Shown in pieces: positions 5,696 to 11,171 of a DNA stretch of 11,171 nucleotides. Position 1 is the stretch's first letter, and every line of letters begins with the position of its first letter. Made by a program: the position numbers and the translations under genes. The DNA is from a candidate division TA06 bacterium SM23_40 (GTDB taxonomy: Bacteria; LJUI01; SM1-40). A model generated the notes under the pieces. That model worked only from the letters and a program-made list of their open reading frames with translations. It made no database searches and was not told where the DNA came from. The stretch lies in assembly GCA_001303705.1 (NCBI GenBank), contig LJUI01000117.1:1-11171 (forward strand), written 5' to 3'.

Positions 5696-7144
5696 ATGGC
5701 TACACTCCGCGAGCGTATCGCCAACCTCGTCGAGCGGGCTGCCGAGAACAACTCATGGCGCCAACATCGCTGCTTCAACCTCATCCCGTCAGAGACGACG
5801 CCGAGCCTGCTGGTGAAGATGTGCGAGATCTCCGATCCGGCCGGCAGATATGCCGAACACCGCACGATGAAGGGGAAGGAGATCTACTTCTACCAGGGAA
5901 TCGATTTCATCCGCGAGGTTGAGGAGGAGGCGCGTGCCGAGCTATGCACGTACTTCGGGTGCTCGGAGGTCGAACTCCGCCCGATCAGCGGCCAGATGGC
6001 GAACGAGGTCGTCTTCAAGGCCGTGACGAAGCTCATCAACCGGGAGAACGCCCCGGGGCAGCCATTCAGGCGCATGCGCTCAGTGATGAACAATGACCTG
6101 ACCAAGGGGGGACATCTCAGTTCGCAGCCGATGGGCGCGCTCTTCAACTACGTCGAGATCGATCCGGAGACAGGGAAAGAGGCAGTCGTCAACTTCCCCA
6201 TCCGCGAGGACAATCCGTACAGGACCGACGAAACCAAGCTCGAGGACCTCCTCCGGACGCACCGTCCGGAACTGGTCGTCTTCGGGAAGAGCATGTTCAT
6301 CTATCGCGAGCCGGTCAGATTCGTGGCCAGGATCGCGGCTGAGCTCGATCCCCCGCCGATCCTCATGTACGATATGGCCCACGTCCTCGGTCTGTACGGT
6401 CTGTTTCAGGAACCGCTCGCTGAGGGGGCTGACATCGTCACCGGGAGCACTCACAAGACGTTCTTCGGGCCCCAACGCGGCGTCGTGGCCAGCAACATGG
6501 AAAAAGGGACGCCGCTCCGCAAGCTGTGGATCGAGACGAAGAGCCGTGCATTCCCCGGTTCCACGAGCAATCATCATCTCGGCACGCTGCTCGCTCTCCT
6601 CCTCGCCACCTATGAGATGAACGCGTTCAAGGAGGAGTACCAGAGCCAGGTGCGCAAGAACGCCAAGGCCTGGGCTAAGGCCCTGGTCGCCTACGGTGTC
6701 GAGGTAGAGGGCGATCCCAGTGACGGATACACTGAGACTCATCAGGTCCTGCTGCGGGTGAGGAAGTACGGGATCGGAGAGGACATCGCCAGGCGACTCG
6801 AGGAGAACAACATCGTCGCCAACTACCAGGCACTCCCCGATGATCCCAGCTTCATCAACTCGAGCGGGATCCGGACGGGCGTCCAGGAGATGACACGGTT
6901 TGGAATGCAGGAGAGGGATTTCGACAGACTTGCCGGATTCACGGCCGAGGTCGTCATCAATAACAAGGATGTGGCTGACGAGGTCGCCGCCTATCGCAAG
7001 GAATTCAACGAGATGCAATACTGCCTCCCCCCGGAGGAGGCTGCCCAATTCGGCGCCAGGCTACTGGCCACCGTCCTACCCAACAGCGACTACTCGAAGC
7101 TGTTCGCCGACAACCTGATCGCAGCGGCCGCGCTCGCACGCTGA
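5696..7144 (+). CDS. serine hydroxymethyltransferase-like PLP enzyme (divergent)
   Basis: PLP-dependent fold-type I enzyme of 482 residues related to GlyA, which interconverts serine and glycine with tetrahydrofolate. The SHMT landmarks are present in order: LIPSET (30-34, matching LIASEN), the RYAEH glutamate region, ISGQMAN, KGGHL (H140, stacks on PLP), YDMAHV (D226, H229), STHKTFFGP with Schiff-base lysine K254, and SGIRTG (R393, binds the carboxylate). It is longer than typical bacterial GlyA (about 415-430). Insertions lie around INRENAPGQPFRRMRSV and in the VNFPIREDNPYRTDETKL region, and there is a distinctive C-terminal tail. It stands alone behind its own promoter and converges on trpS. 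It may be the cell's SHMT or a relative acting on another beta-hydroxy amino acid. Family is sure; substrate is not. Confidence 0.85.
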   Translation: MATLRERIANLVERAAENNSWRQHRCFNLIPSETTPSLLVKMCEISDPAGRYAEHRTMKGKEIYFYQGIDFIREVEEEARAELCTYFGCSEVELRPISGQMANEVVFKAVTKLINRENAPGQPFRRMRSVMNNDLTKGGHLSSQPMGALFNYVEIDPETGKEAVVNFPIREDNPYRTDETKLEDLLRTHRPELVVFGKSMFIYREPVRFVARIAAELDPPPILMYDMAHVLGLYGLFQEPLAEGADIVTGSTHKTFFGPQRGVVASNMEKGTPLRKLWIETKSRAFPGSTSNHHLGTLLALLLATYEMNAFKEEYQSQVRKNAKAWAKALVAYGVEVEGDPSDGYTETHQVLLRVRKYGIGEDIARRLEENNIVANYQALPDDPSFINSSGIRTGVQEMTRFGMQERDFDRLAGFTAEVVINNKDVADEVAAYRKEFNEMQYCLPPEEAAQFGARLLATVLPNSDYSKLFADNLIAAAALAR

Positions 7145-7231
7145 CGGAGGTCGCTGCGGCGGCGCCGGCAGTCCGCAGACGCTGACCGCTCAATCGGCTG
7201 ATCGCAGAAGAGCGATCGGCTGCCAGGCGAG

Positions 7232-7283
7232 AAAAGACGATCGGCAGCCCGCGGCCATCCGGCCTGGTACATGGGCTGCCGAT
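7232..7283. terminator. bidirectional terminator between SHMT-like gene and trpS
   Basis: Perfect 11-bp arms ATCGGCAGCCC (7240-7250) and GGGCTGCCGAT (7273-7283) surround a 22-nt loop that itself holds GGCC...GGCC. On the trpS strand the stem is followed by CGTCTTTTCTC; on the other strand by TTCTATTCCC. An upstream copy, CGATCGGCTGCC (7213-7224), can pair with the left arm as an alternative hairpin. Confidence 0.7.
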
Positions 7284-7312
7284 TCTATTCCCGTGTGGCG
7301 GGAACCTCGCCC

Positions 7313-8182
7313 TCAGTATTTGATCCCCACCCGCTCCCGCACCTTCTCGATCGTCGGGGCGGCCCGTTCCCGCGCCCTCTCCGCGCCGCGGCGGAGGATC
7401 TCACGAACCACACTCGGATCCTTCGCCAGCTGCGCGCGCTTCCTCCGATAGGGACCGAAGTAGTCGATTATGAGACTGAACAGTTCCTTCTTGACCTCGC
7501 TGTACCGCACGCCGCCCGTCCGATATCGGTCGGCAAGACTCGCCGCATCCTCCGGCGCGGCGAATAACTTGTACAGCAAGAACAGATTGTCAGCCTCAGG
7601 ATCCTTCTTTTCGTCGATCGGCCGTGAATCGGTGACGATTCCCATCACCTTTTGACGCACAGATTCCTCGTCAGCGAAGATCTCGATCGTGTTGTCGTAG
7701 CTCTTCGACATCTTCTGTCCGTCAATCCCGGGGACGACCGCCACTTCGTCCTCGATCTCCGGCTCCGGGATGACGAAGGTCTCGCCGTATGTCTGGTTGA
7801 ACTTGATGGCGATATCACGCGCCACCTCGACGTGCTGCTTCTGATCCTTGCCGACCGGGATGATCTCCGACTGATAGAGAAGGATGTCTGCTGCCATCAA
7901 CACGGGATAGGCGAAGAGTCCGTGGTTGGGCGATAATCCCCTCGCGATCTTGTCCTTGTACGAATGGCAGCGCTGCAGGAGTCCCATCGGCGTGACGTTC
8001 GAAAGGATCCAGGTGAGCTCGGTCACCTCGGGCACGTCGGATTGGACCCAGAAGATCGCCTTCTCGGGATCGAGCCCGTAGAGCTCATGCTCCTCCTGGT
8101 ACGCGATCATTCGCCGCATCATCCCGAAGTAGTTGCCTATATGTAGAGACCCGGACGGCTGGATACCTGATAGGACGCGCAT
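7313..8182 (-). CDS. trpS: tryptophanyl-tRNA synthetase with an apparent internal deletion
   Basis: Class I aminoacyl-tRNA synthetase charging tRNA-Trp. The HIGH-type motif is PSGSLHIGN (H14), and KMSKS is at 157-161. VGKDQKQHVEVARDIA and YPVLMAADILLYQ are typical. The ATG at 8182 is used because the product then starts MRVLSGIQPSG as in the family and GAGGAG lies 11 bases upstream; longer frames reach into the promoter. At 289 residues it is short (usual about 325-340). EEHELY (to Y35) joins directly to GLDPEKAIFWVQSDVPE (from G36). The roughly 32 residues expected between them, including the conserved (N/D)xHA(L/I)T segment and following helix of the Rossmann fold, are absent with the frame kept. 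This may be a real inactivating or tolerated deletion, or a sequence or assembly error. It has its own promoter. Confidence 0.92.
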   Translation of the reverse strand: MRVLSGIQPSGSLHIGNYFGMMRRMIAYQEEHELYGLDPEKAIFWVQSDVPEVTELTWILSNVTPMGLLQRCHSYKDKIARGLSPNHGLFAYPVLMAADILLYQSEIIPVGKDQKQHVEVARDIAIKFNQTYGETFVIPEPEIEDEVAVVPGIDGQKMSKSYDNTIEIFADEESVRQKVMGIVTDSRPIDEKKDPEADNLFLLYKLFAAPEDAASLADRYRTGGVRYSEVKKELFSLIIDYFGPYRRKRAQLAKDPSVVREILRRGAERARERAAPTIEKVRERVGIKY

Positions 8183-8343
8183 CGATCTATTCACTCCTCG
8201 CTTCCGCGCTGACTTTGATGTGTTGCCCGTCTGCACAACCGTTGATGAGTTGAACGCCCGCTCACGGATATCCGCTGGCGGACGCACCTGGAAACAGACT
8301 CCCTCGCGCGGCACCCGCGCACAGGCACTCACCGCGCGCCCCA

Positions 8344-8372
8344 ATAATGGCAATCGGCAGGCAATCTGTCAA
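8344..8372 (-). promoter_or_regulatory. trpS promoter with 11-bp-period direct repeat
   Basis: TTGACA (8372-8367), 17-bp spacer, CATTAT (8349-8344), reading toward trpS. The spacer contains GATTGCC twice at an 11-bp period (plus strand GGCAATC at 8349-8355 and 8360-8366), a candidate operator. The leader of about 150 nt includes a CGCGCGG...CCGCGCG stem near 8330-8297 and the palindrome CGGATATCCG (8265-8274). No T-box consensus is seen. Confidence 0.75.
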
Positions 8373-8452
8373 CGAAAAAGTGGGGGCAGCCAACGACCTC
8401 AGGATTGAGTCATCGAGAGGGCGAACGTTTCTGCCGCCACGAGGGGCAGCAC

Positions 8453-9295
8453 CTACCAGCTCACCTCGTCCACCTTTGCTGCGGCGCCTTCGATCTCCTC
8501 CCGCATGGGGCAGATCTCGAGATAGTCACACCAGGGACAGAGCCGGTTGACGACAGGCCGGAATTCATCCTCTCCACGGATCATCTCAATGACACCGAGA
8601 ATCCGCCTGCGCTGCGCCGCCAGGTCATCCCGATCCCACACCACATCGAACACCTGAGAATACCTGATGTAGATGAACCCGACGCGGAGCGAACCGGCGA
8701 AGGGATAGAGTTCTCCTGCGATGAGCGCATAGACCGGGAGCTGGAAGTCGTTTTCGACGATCTTCTCCACGGTCCTATGATATGGCAGCTTCCCGGTCTT
8801 ATAATCCCACACGGCGACCCGGTCGTCTCCCTCCTTGTCGACACGGTCGATCTTCCCTCCGAGTCTCACCCCATCGATGGCCGCGTGCTGCCAGTCTTCG
8901 AGCGCGATGGGCACTACCGAGAGATCGGCCGTCCTCAAGTAGCTCTCCAACATATCGATGGCGGCCAGCCCCTGGGCGCGCTCCTGCTCGACGGACCCGA
9001 ACAGAGCAACGCGCTCCTCCGCCCTATAGGGAGACTGGAAGCCCTTGGTCACGCGCGCCCACGCTTTCCTCATGAGATCGCCGATCGCCTCCGGTCGGCG
9101 CTCGTGGATGGGCACCTCGTTGATGTCAAAGAAGAGCCGGAGCGCTCCGTGAACCGCCTCACCGACGAACTGCTCGGGTGACGGCTTGAATACCGCTTTC
9201 ACATCCTTGTCGTTGTGACAGCGGAATCTGAACGGACACTGCTGAAAATGGTTGAGCGATGTGGCGAAGATTGTCTCTGGGAACTCATACGCCAT
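8453..9295 (-). CDS. PD-(D/E)XK nuclease, RecB/AddB-like, with probable 4Fe-4S cluster
   Basis: RecB-family nuclease domain protein of 280 residues. Motifs in order: GEAVHGALRLFF with H49; GGKIDRVD with D150; VWDYKTGK with D164 and K166; and QLPVYAL with Q185. Four cysteines are placed as in AddB- and Cas4-type iron-sulfur nucleases: C20 near the N terminus (FQQCPFRFRC) and C253, C256, C262 near the C terminus (CPWCDYLEICP). No helicase domain is attached, and length fits a stand-alone PDDEXK_1 protein. ATG 9295 is preceded by GGGAGG seven bases upstream. It lies between yjbQ-like and trpS on the same strand. DNA end processing or repair is likely but the exact substrate is unknown; no cas genes are nearby, so Cas4 in adaptation is not supported. 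Confidence 0.88.
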   Translation of the reverse strand: MAYEFPETIFATSLNHFQQCPFRFRCHNDKDVKAVFKPSPEQFVGEAVHGALRLFFDINEVPIHERRPEAIGDLMRKAWARVTKGFQSPYRAEERVALFGSVEQERAQGLAAIDMLESYLRTADLSVVPIALEDWQHAAIDGVRLGGKIDRVDKEGDDRVAVWDYKTGKLPYHRTVEKIVENDFQLPVYALIAGELYPFAGSLRVGFIYIRYSQVFDVVWDRDDLAAQRRRILGVIEMIRGEDEFRPVVNRLCPWCDYLEICPMREEIEGAAAKVDEVSW

Positions 9296-9411
9296 GAGCG
9301 GCCTCCCTCGAAATCCGAACCCTTCCTTCGGCTATGCCCCCATCGTCTATCCAGTGACATTCATCGATTCGAAAGAAACGCCCTCTTATCCCCGGATCCG
9401 ACACCAGCTAC

Positions 9412-9831
9412 TCATTCCCCGATCACCTGGGCGACGATACGTCGCTGGCGCGGCCCCGTATCGAAGTCGACGAAGACGATCTGCTGCCAGGTCCCCAGGG
9501 AGAGCTCCCCGTCGGCGAACGGGACCGTGAGGCTCGGGCCGAGCAAAGCCGCACGCACGTGGGAGTGGCCGTTGTCATCGCCCCACCGCAGGTGATGCTG
9601 ATAGTCGCGGTTGGGAGGCACGATCTCGTCGAACAGCCGGTTCAGGTCTGATACTGCCCCGGGCTCGAACTCGATCGTCGTGACGGCGCCCGTCGATCCG
9701 GGCACGAAGAGCGTAACGATGCCGGACCGCAGCCTGCTTTCCTGCACAACGCGGGCCGTATCGCCCGTAATATCGATGGCATCACCATTGCCCTTGGTAC
9801 GGCACTTGAGTTCTCGCGAAACGACTGCCAT
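9412..9831 (-). CDS. YjbQ/UPF0047 family protein
   Basis: Small protein of 139 residues from ATG 9831, which has GGAGGG four bases upstream. The family signature is clear: ITGDTARVVQES near the N terminus, then LFVPGSTGAVTTIEFEPG (42-58), HHLRWGDDNGHSHVRAALLGPS (H79, H80, H89, H91), and the C-terminal LGTWQQIVFVDFDTGPRQRR. YjbQ proteins form compact trimers, and the conserved histidines may bind metal. Members have been linked to weak thiamine-phosphate synthase activity, but the physiological role is unsettled. It lies between the osmC-like and nuclease genes in the same direction, with about 96 and 116 bp gaps. A weaker promoter may sit just upstream. Confidence 0.92.
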   Translation of the reverse strand: MAVVSRELKCRTKGNGDAIDITGDTARVVQESRLRSGIVTLFVPGSTGAVTTIEFEPGAVSDLNRLFDEIVPPNRDYQHHLRWGDDNGHSHVRAALLGPSLTVPFADGELSLGTWQQIVFVDFDTGPRQRRIVAQVIGE

Positions 9832-9859
9832 ACACCCTCCATCACCTCTGCTGGCTCTC

Positions 9860-9888
9860 AGAATAGACCTGCTGCTCCCTGCAGTCCA
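9860..9888 (-). promoter_or_regulatory. possible promoter upstream of yjbQ-like gene
   Basis: TGGACT (9888-9883), a 17-bp spacer, and TATTCT (9865-9860) in the gap after the osmC-like gene. Both boxes deviate from consensus, so it is weak and may simply be read through from the osmC promoter. Confidence 0.3.
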
Positions 9889-9927
9889 CCGTTGACTCCC
9901 GCGCATCCAGACAGAGTCCCCGCGCGT

Positions 9928-10341
9928 TCACTGCTCGGCTCCCACCTTGCTCGTATGAACCATTATCTGCGGCGGATCATACATGTGCTTCGTGACAGCA
10001 CAGAACTCTGCAGACCGTATCACCGCCTCCTTATATTTGTCCGGAAACTCGGGAGGAACCTGGATCTCGATAGTAATCTTGCCGATCATCCGCGTCTCGG
10101 CGTTCAACTCAGTGCGGAGAATGAGCTTCATATTTTCGGTCGGCAGATTCCGTTGCTGGCAGAAGACAAGTACGTATATGCCAGCGCAGGCACCGATCGA
10201 TACGAGAAAGAGGTCGAACGGCGCGGGAGCAGACCCATCGCCCCCTGCATGTTTTGCCTGATCGGTCTTGATCGTGAATCCTTTATAGATGGCATCCACT
10301 CTCTTGCCGCCGGGGAAGACGATCTGCATATCTCTATCCAT
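9928..10341 (-). CDS. OsmC/Ohr family protein
   Basis: OsmC-like protein of 137 residues. The family core is SAPAPFDLFLVSIGACAG with C52, and the second conserved cysteine is C114 in AEFCAVTKHM; these are the pair that reduces organic hydroperoxides in OsmC and Ohr. An additional C61 is present. The tail DPPQIMVHTSKV is slightly unlike classical OsmC. ATG 10341 is selected because AAGGGAG lies seven bases upstream and the sequence before it is not protein-like, although the frame stays open much farther. It is the first gene of a run toward yjbQ, nuclease and trpS, and is driven by a strong promoter at 10597-10625 with a long structured leader. Peroxide detoxification is probable, but OsmC relatives of unknown function are common. 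Confidence 0.9.
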   Translation of the reverse strand: MDRDMQIVFPGGKRVDAIYKGFTIKTDQAKHAGGDGSAPAPFDLFLVSIGACAGIYVLVFCQQRNLPTENMKLILRTELNAETRMIGKITIEIQVPPEFPDKYKEAVIRSAEFCAVTKHMYDPPQIMVHTSKVGAEQ

Positions 10342-10381
10342 GCACAGACTCCCTTCGCTACCAGAACTGCCCGAAGATTGT

Positions 10382-10523
10382 CCCCAACCGTCAGCACTAC
10401 GTTGGGGCACGGCCCGCAGGGGAGAGCGCTGCCGCATCTGCGCCGGACTGGCGGCAGAGCCGTGTCCGGCTCCCGGCAGAACCGGGGTCTCCCTTCGATA
10501 GCCGGTCTCACGCCTCGACCGGC
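10382..10523 (-). ncRNA. structured 5' leader of osmC-like mRNA: five consecutive hairpins
   Basis: Perfect stems follow one another inside the leader: GCCGGTC/GACCGGC (10501-10507 with 10517-10523), CCCGG/CCGGG (10472-10476 with 10482-10486), GAGCCG/CGGCTC with a 4-nt loop (10457-10462 with 10467-10472), CTGCCGC/GCGGCAG (10429-10435 with 10451-10457), and CCCCAAC/GTTGGGG (10382-10388 with 10401-10407). The leader runs about 250 nt from the predicted start near 10590 to ATG 10341. I do not recognise any known riboswitch core. The SD sequence CGAAGGGAG occurs twice, at 10357-10349 and 10497-10489. It could be a regulatory leader or a separate small RNA, though GC-rich DNA forms short stems easily. 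Confidence 0.4.
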
Positions 10524-10596
10524 ACCGGATGCCACGGACGCCGGATACAGGACACCACGAAGCGTCGCCGCACCGGACAGAACGCACGTTGCATCC

Positions 10597-10625
10597 ATGA
10601 TACGGTCGAAGTCCGCACCAGTCAA
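10597..10625 (-). promoter_or_regulatory. promoter of osmC-like gene
   Basis: TTGACT (10625-10620), 17-bp spacer, TATCAT (10602-10597) on the minus strand, about 255 bp upstream of the osmC-like ATG. It fits the same pattern as the lexA, trpS and SHMT promoters in the window. Confidence 0.7.
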
Positions 10626-10734
10626 CGAAAATCGGGGACGGGACAGGGAACGGTTGCATTGGAAGGTGATCGCCGGTATCATGAGCTGACCCACGGAGTT
10701 GACCCTGGACCTCACCACAACGAAACGACGGCCA

Positions 10735-11171
10735 ATGAGCTGCCCTTCGATCATCGGACTGAGTAGCGAGATTGGACGGGGCCATCCCAGCTACCTCGAT
10801 AGCGTCTGGACGCTCCTCGAGCGGGGCTTCCCCGATCCGGCATCACGTCTCTCATACTGGAAGGCTCACGACAGATCGGTGCGCACCTCCCGCCTCGCCT
10901 GGAGCGCGGTCGCAAGCGTATACTGGATCGGCGGAAGGGGCGGCACGACGACCAGGCTGTACAACATCCTGAGGCGCCGAAGGGGAGTGCCGTCCCGGGG
11001 AGGCCTGGCCGTCGGTCTCTTGGGAAAGGATGTACGGGCTGCCCTTCGAGGATTCGAGGGGATCTGTCTGGTTGCCCACCCCATCCTCGCCCAGATCGCC
11101 AGCACAGTCTCCCGCACGTGGTTCATCCATGGCGAGATCGCAGCCCCTGAGGAGTGCGCGGTGAGCGGTGT
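10735..11171 (+). CDS. glycosyltransferase-like protein, N-terminal part (cut by window edge)
   Basis: The frame is open from ATG 10735 to the window end (145 codons), with an in-frame TGA at 10687. It begins MSCPSIIGLSSEIGRGHPSYLDSV, resembling the N-terminal glycine/histidine loop of GT-B glycosyltransferases of the MurG/MGDG-synthase type (SxxxGxGH). VAHPILAQIAS and TWFIHGEIAAPEECAVSG later in the fragment fit that family's first Rossmann domain. The catalytic C-terminal half lies outside the window, so donor and acceptor cannot be told. There is no clear Shine-Dalgarno before the ATG; a TTG at 10699 is an alternative start. It is divergent from the osmC-like gene. Confidence 0.6.
   Translation, partial: MSCPSIIGLSSEIGRGHPSYLDSVWTLLERGFPDPASRLSYWKAHDRSVRTSRLAWSAVASVYWIGGRGGTTTRLYNILRRRRGVPSRGGLAVGLLGKDVRAALRGFEGICLVAHPILAQIASTVSRTWFIHGEIAAPEECAVSG

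Noticed and set aside
6080-7048. 322-codon minus-strand frame opposite the SHMT-like gene
   Set aside because: It mirrors a gene with complete PLP-enzyme motifs and has no family signature of its own.
8183-8340. T-box riboswitch in the trpS leader
   Set aside because: The leader is too short and I find neither the conserved T-box sequence nor a terminator/antiterminator pair.
8183-8353. 57-residue N-terminal extension of TrpRS
   Set aside because: It would begin within the spacer of the predicted promoter, is not TrpRS-like, and the family start MRVLSGIQPSG has an SD upstream.
9355-9385. TTCGAATC resembling a tRNA T-loop
   Set aside because: No acceptor stem, anticodon arm or D-loop surrounds it.
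9832-9906. 25-residue N-terminal extension of the YjbQ-like protein
   Set aside because: Family homology starts after MAVVSREL, and GGAGGG precedes that ATG.
9892-10689. 265-codon plus-strand frame opposite the osmC-like gene
   Set aside because: It is antisense to the OsmC coding region and its leader and has no recognisable domain.
10342-10785. 148-residue N-terminal extension of the OsmC-like protein
   Set aside because: The extension is low-complexity, crosses the predicted promoter and hairpin leader, and a strong SD precedes the internal ATG 10341.

Overview
The window is about 60% GC, densely coded and bacterial. There are σ70-type promoters (TTGAC[A/T], 17-bp spacer, TATAAT-like), clear Shine-Dalgarno sites, LexA, bacterial-type TrpRS and a DnaE polymerase. 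I see no rRNA, tRNA or CRISPR array, and the sequence alone does not fix a phylum; an uncultivated GC-rich lineage is a fair guess.

Left part (1-5100, minus strand): an SOS mutagenesis cassette in the order lexA - imuB-like Y-family protein - dnaE (DnaE2/ImuC type). The dnaE gene runs off the left edge. The Y-family protein lacks the catalytic Asp-Glu pair but carries a QLDLF sliding-clamp motif, so it is probably a scaffold that brings the DnaE-type polymerase to the clamp. LexA would repress the operon from a near-consensus promoter whose spacer holds an 11-bp-period direct repeat. Between imuB and dnaE lies an array of degenerate 20-bp repeats. Most of them carry an SD-like sequence, a start and a stop, like copies of the imuB stop/dnaE start junction. 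No imuA is seen next to these genes.

Middle (5100-5695): about 800 bp separates the divergent lexA and SHMT-like genes. It holds a long stem followed by a T tract, REP/MITE-like GGGACGT...GAAGGTT repeats including a 29-bp imperfect inverted repeat, and the SHMT promoter. The SHMT-like gene (5696-7144, plus strand) converges on trpS, with a hairpin terminator between them.

Right part (7313-10341, minus strand): osmC-like, yjbQ-like and PD-(D/E)XK/Fe-S nuclease genes, then trpS behind its own promoter. The trpS frame appears to lack about 32 family-conserved residues between the HIGH-motif region and the rest of the Rossmann fold. The osmC-like gene has a canonical promoter followed by a leader of about 250 nt with five back-to-back perfect hairpins. 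A glycosyltransferase-like gene on the plus strand leaves through the right edge.

Main points of interest: the stop/start repeat array in the mutasome operon, the catalytically dead ImuB-like protein, the promoter-embedded direct repeats, the structured osmC leader, and the internal deletion in trpS.
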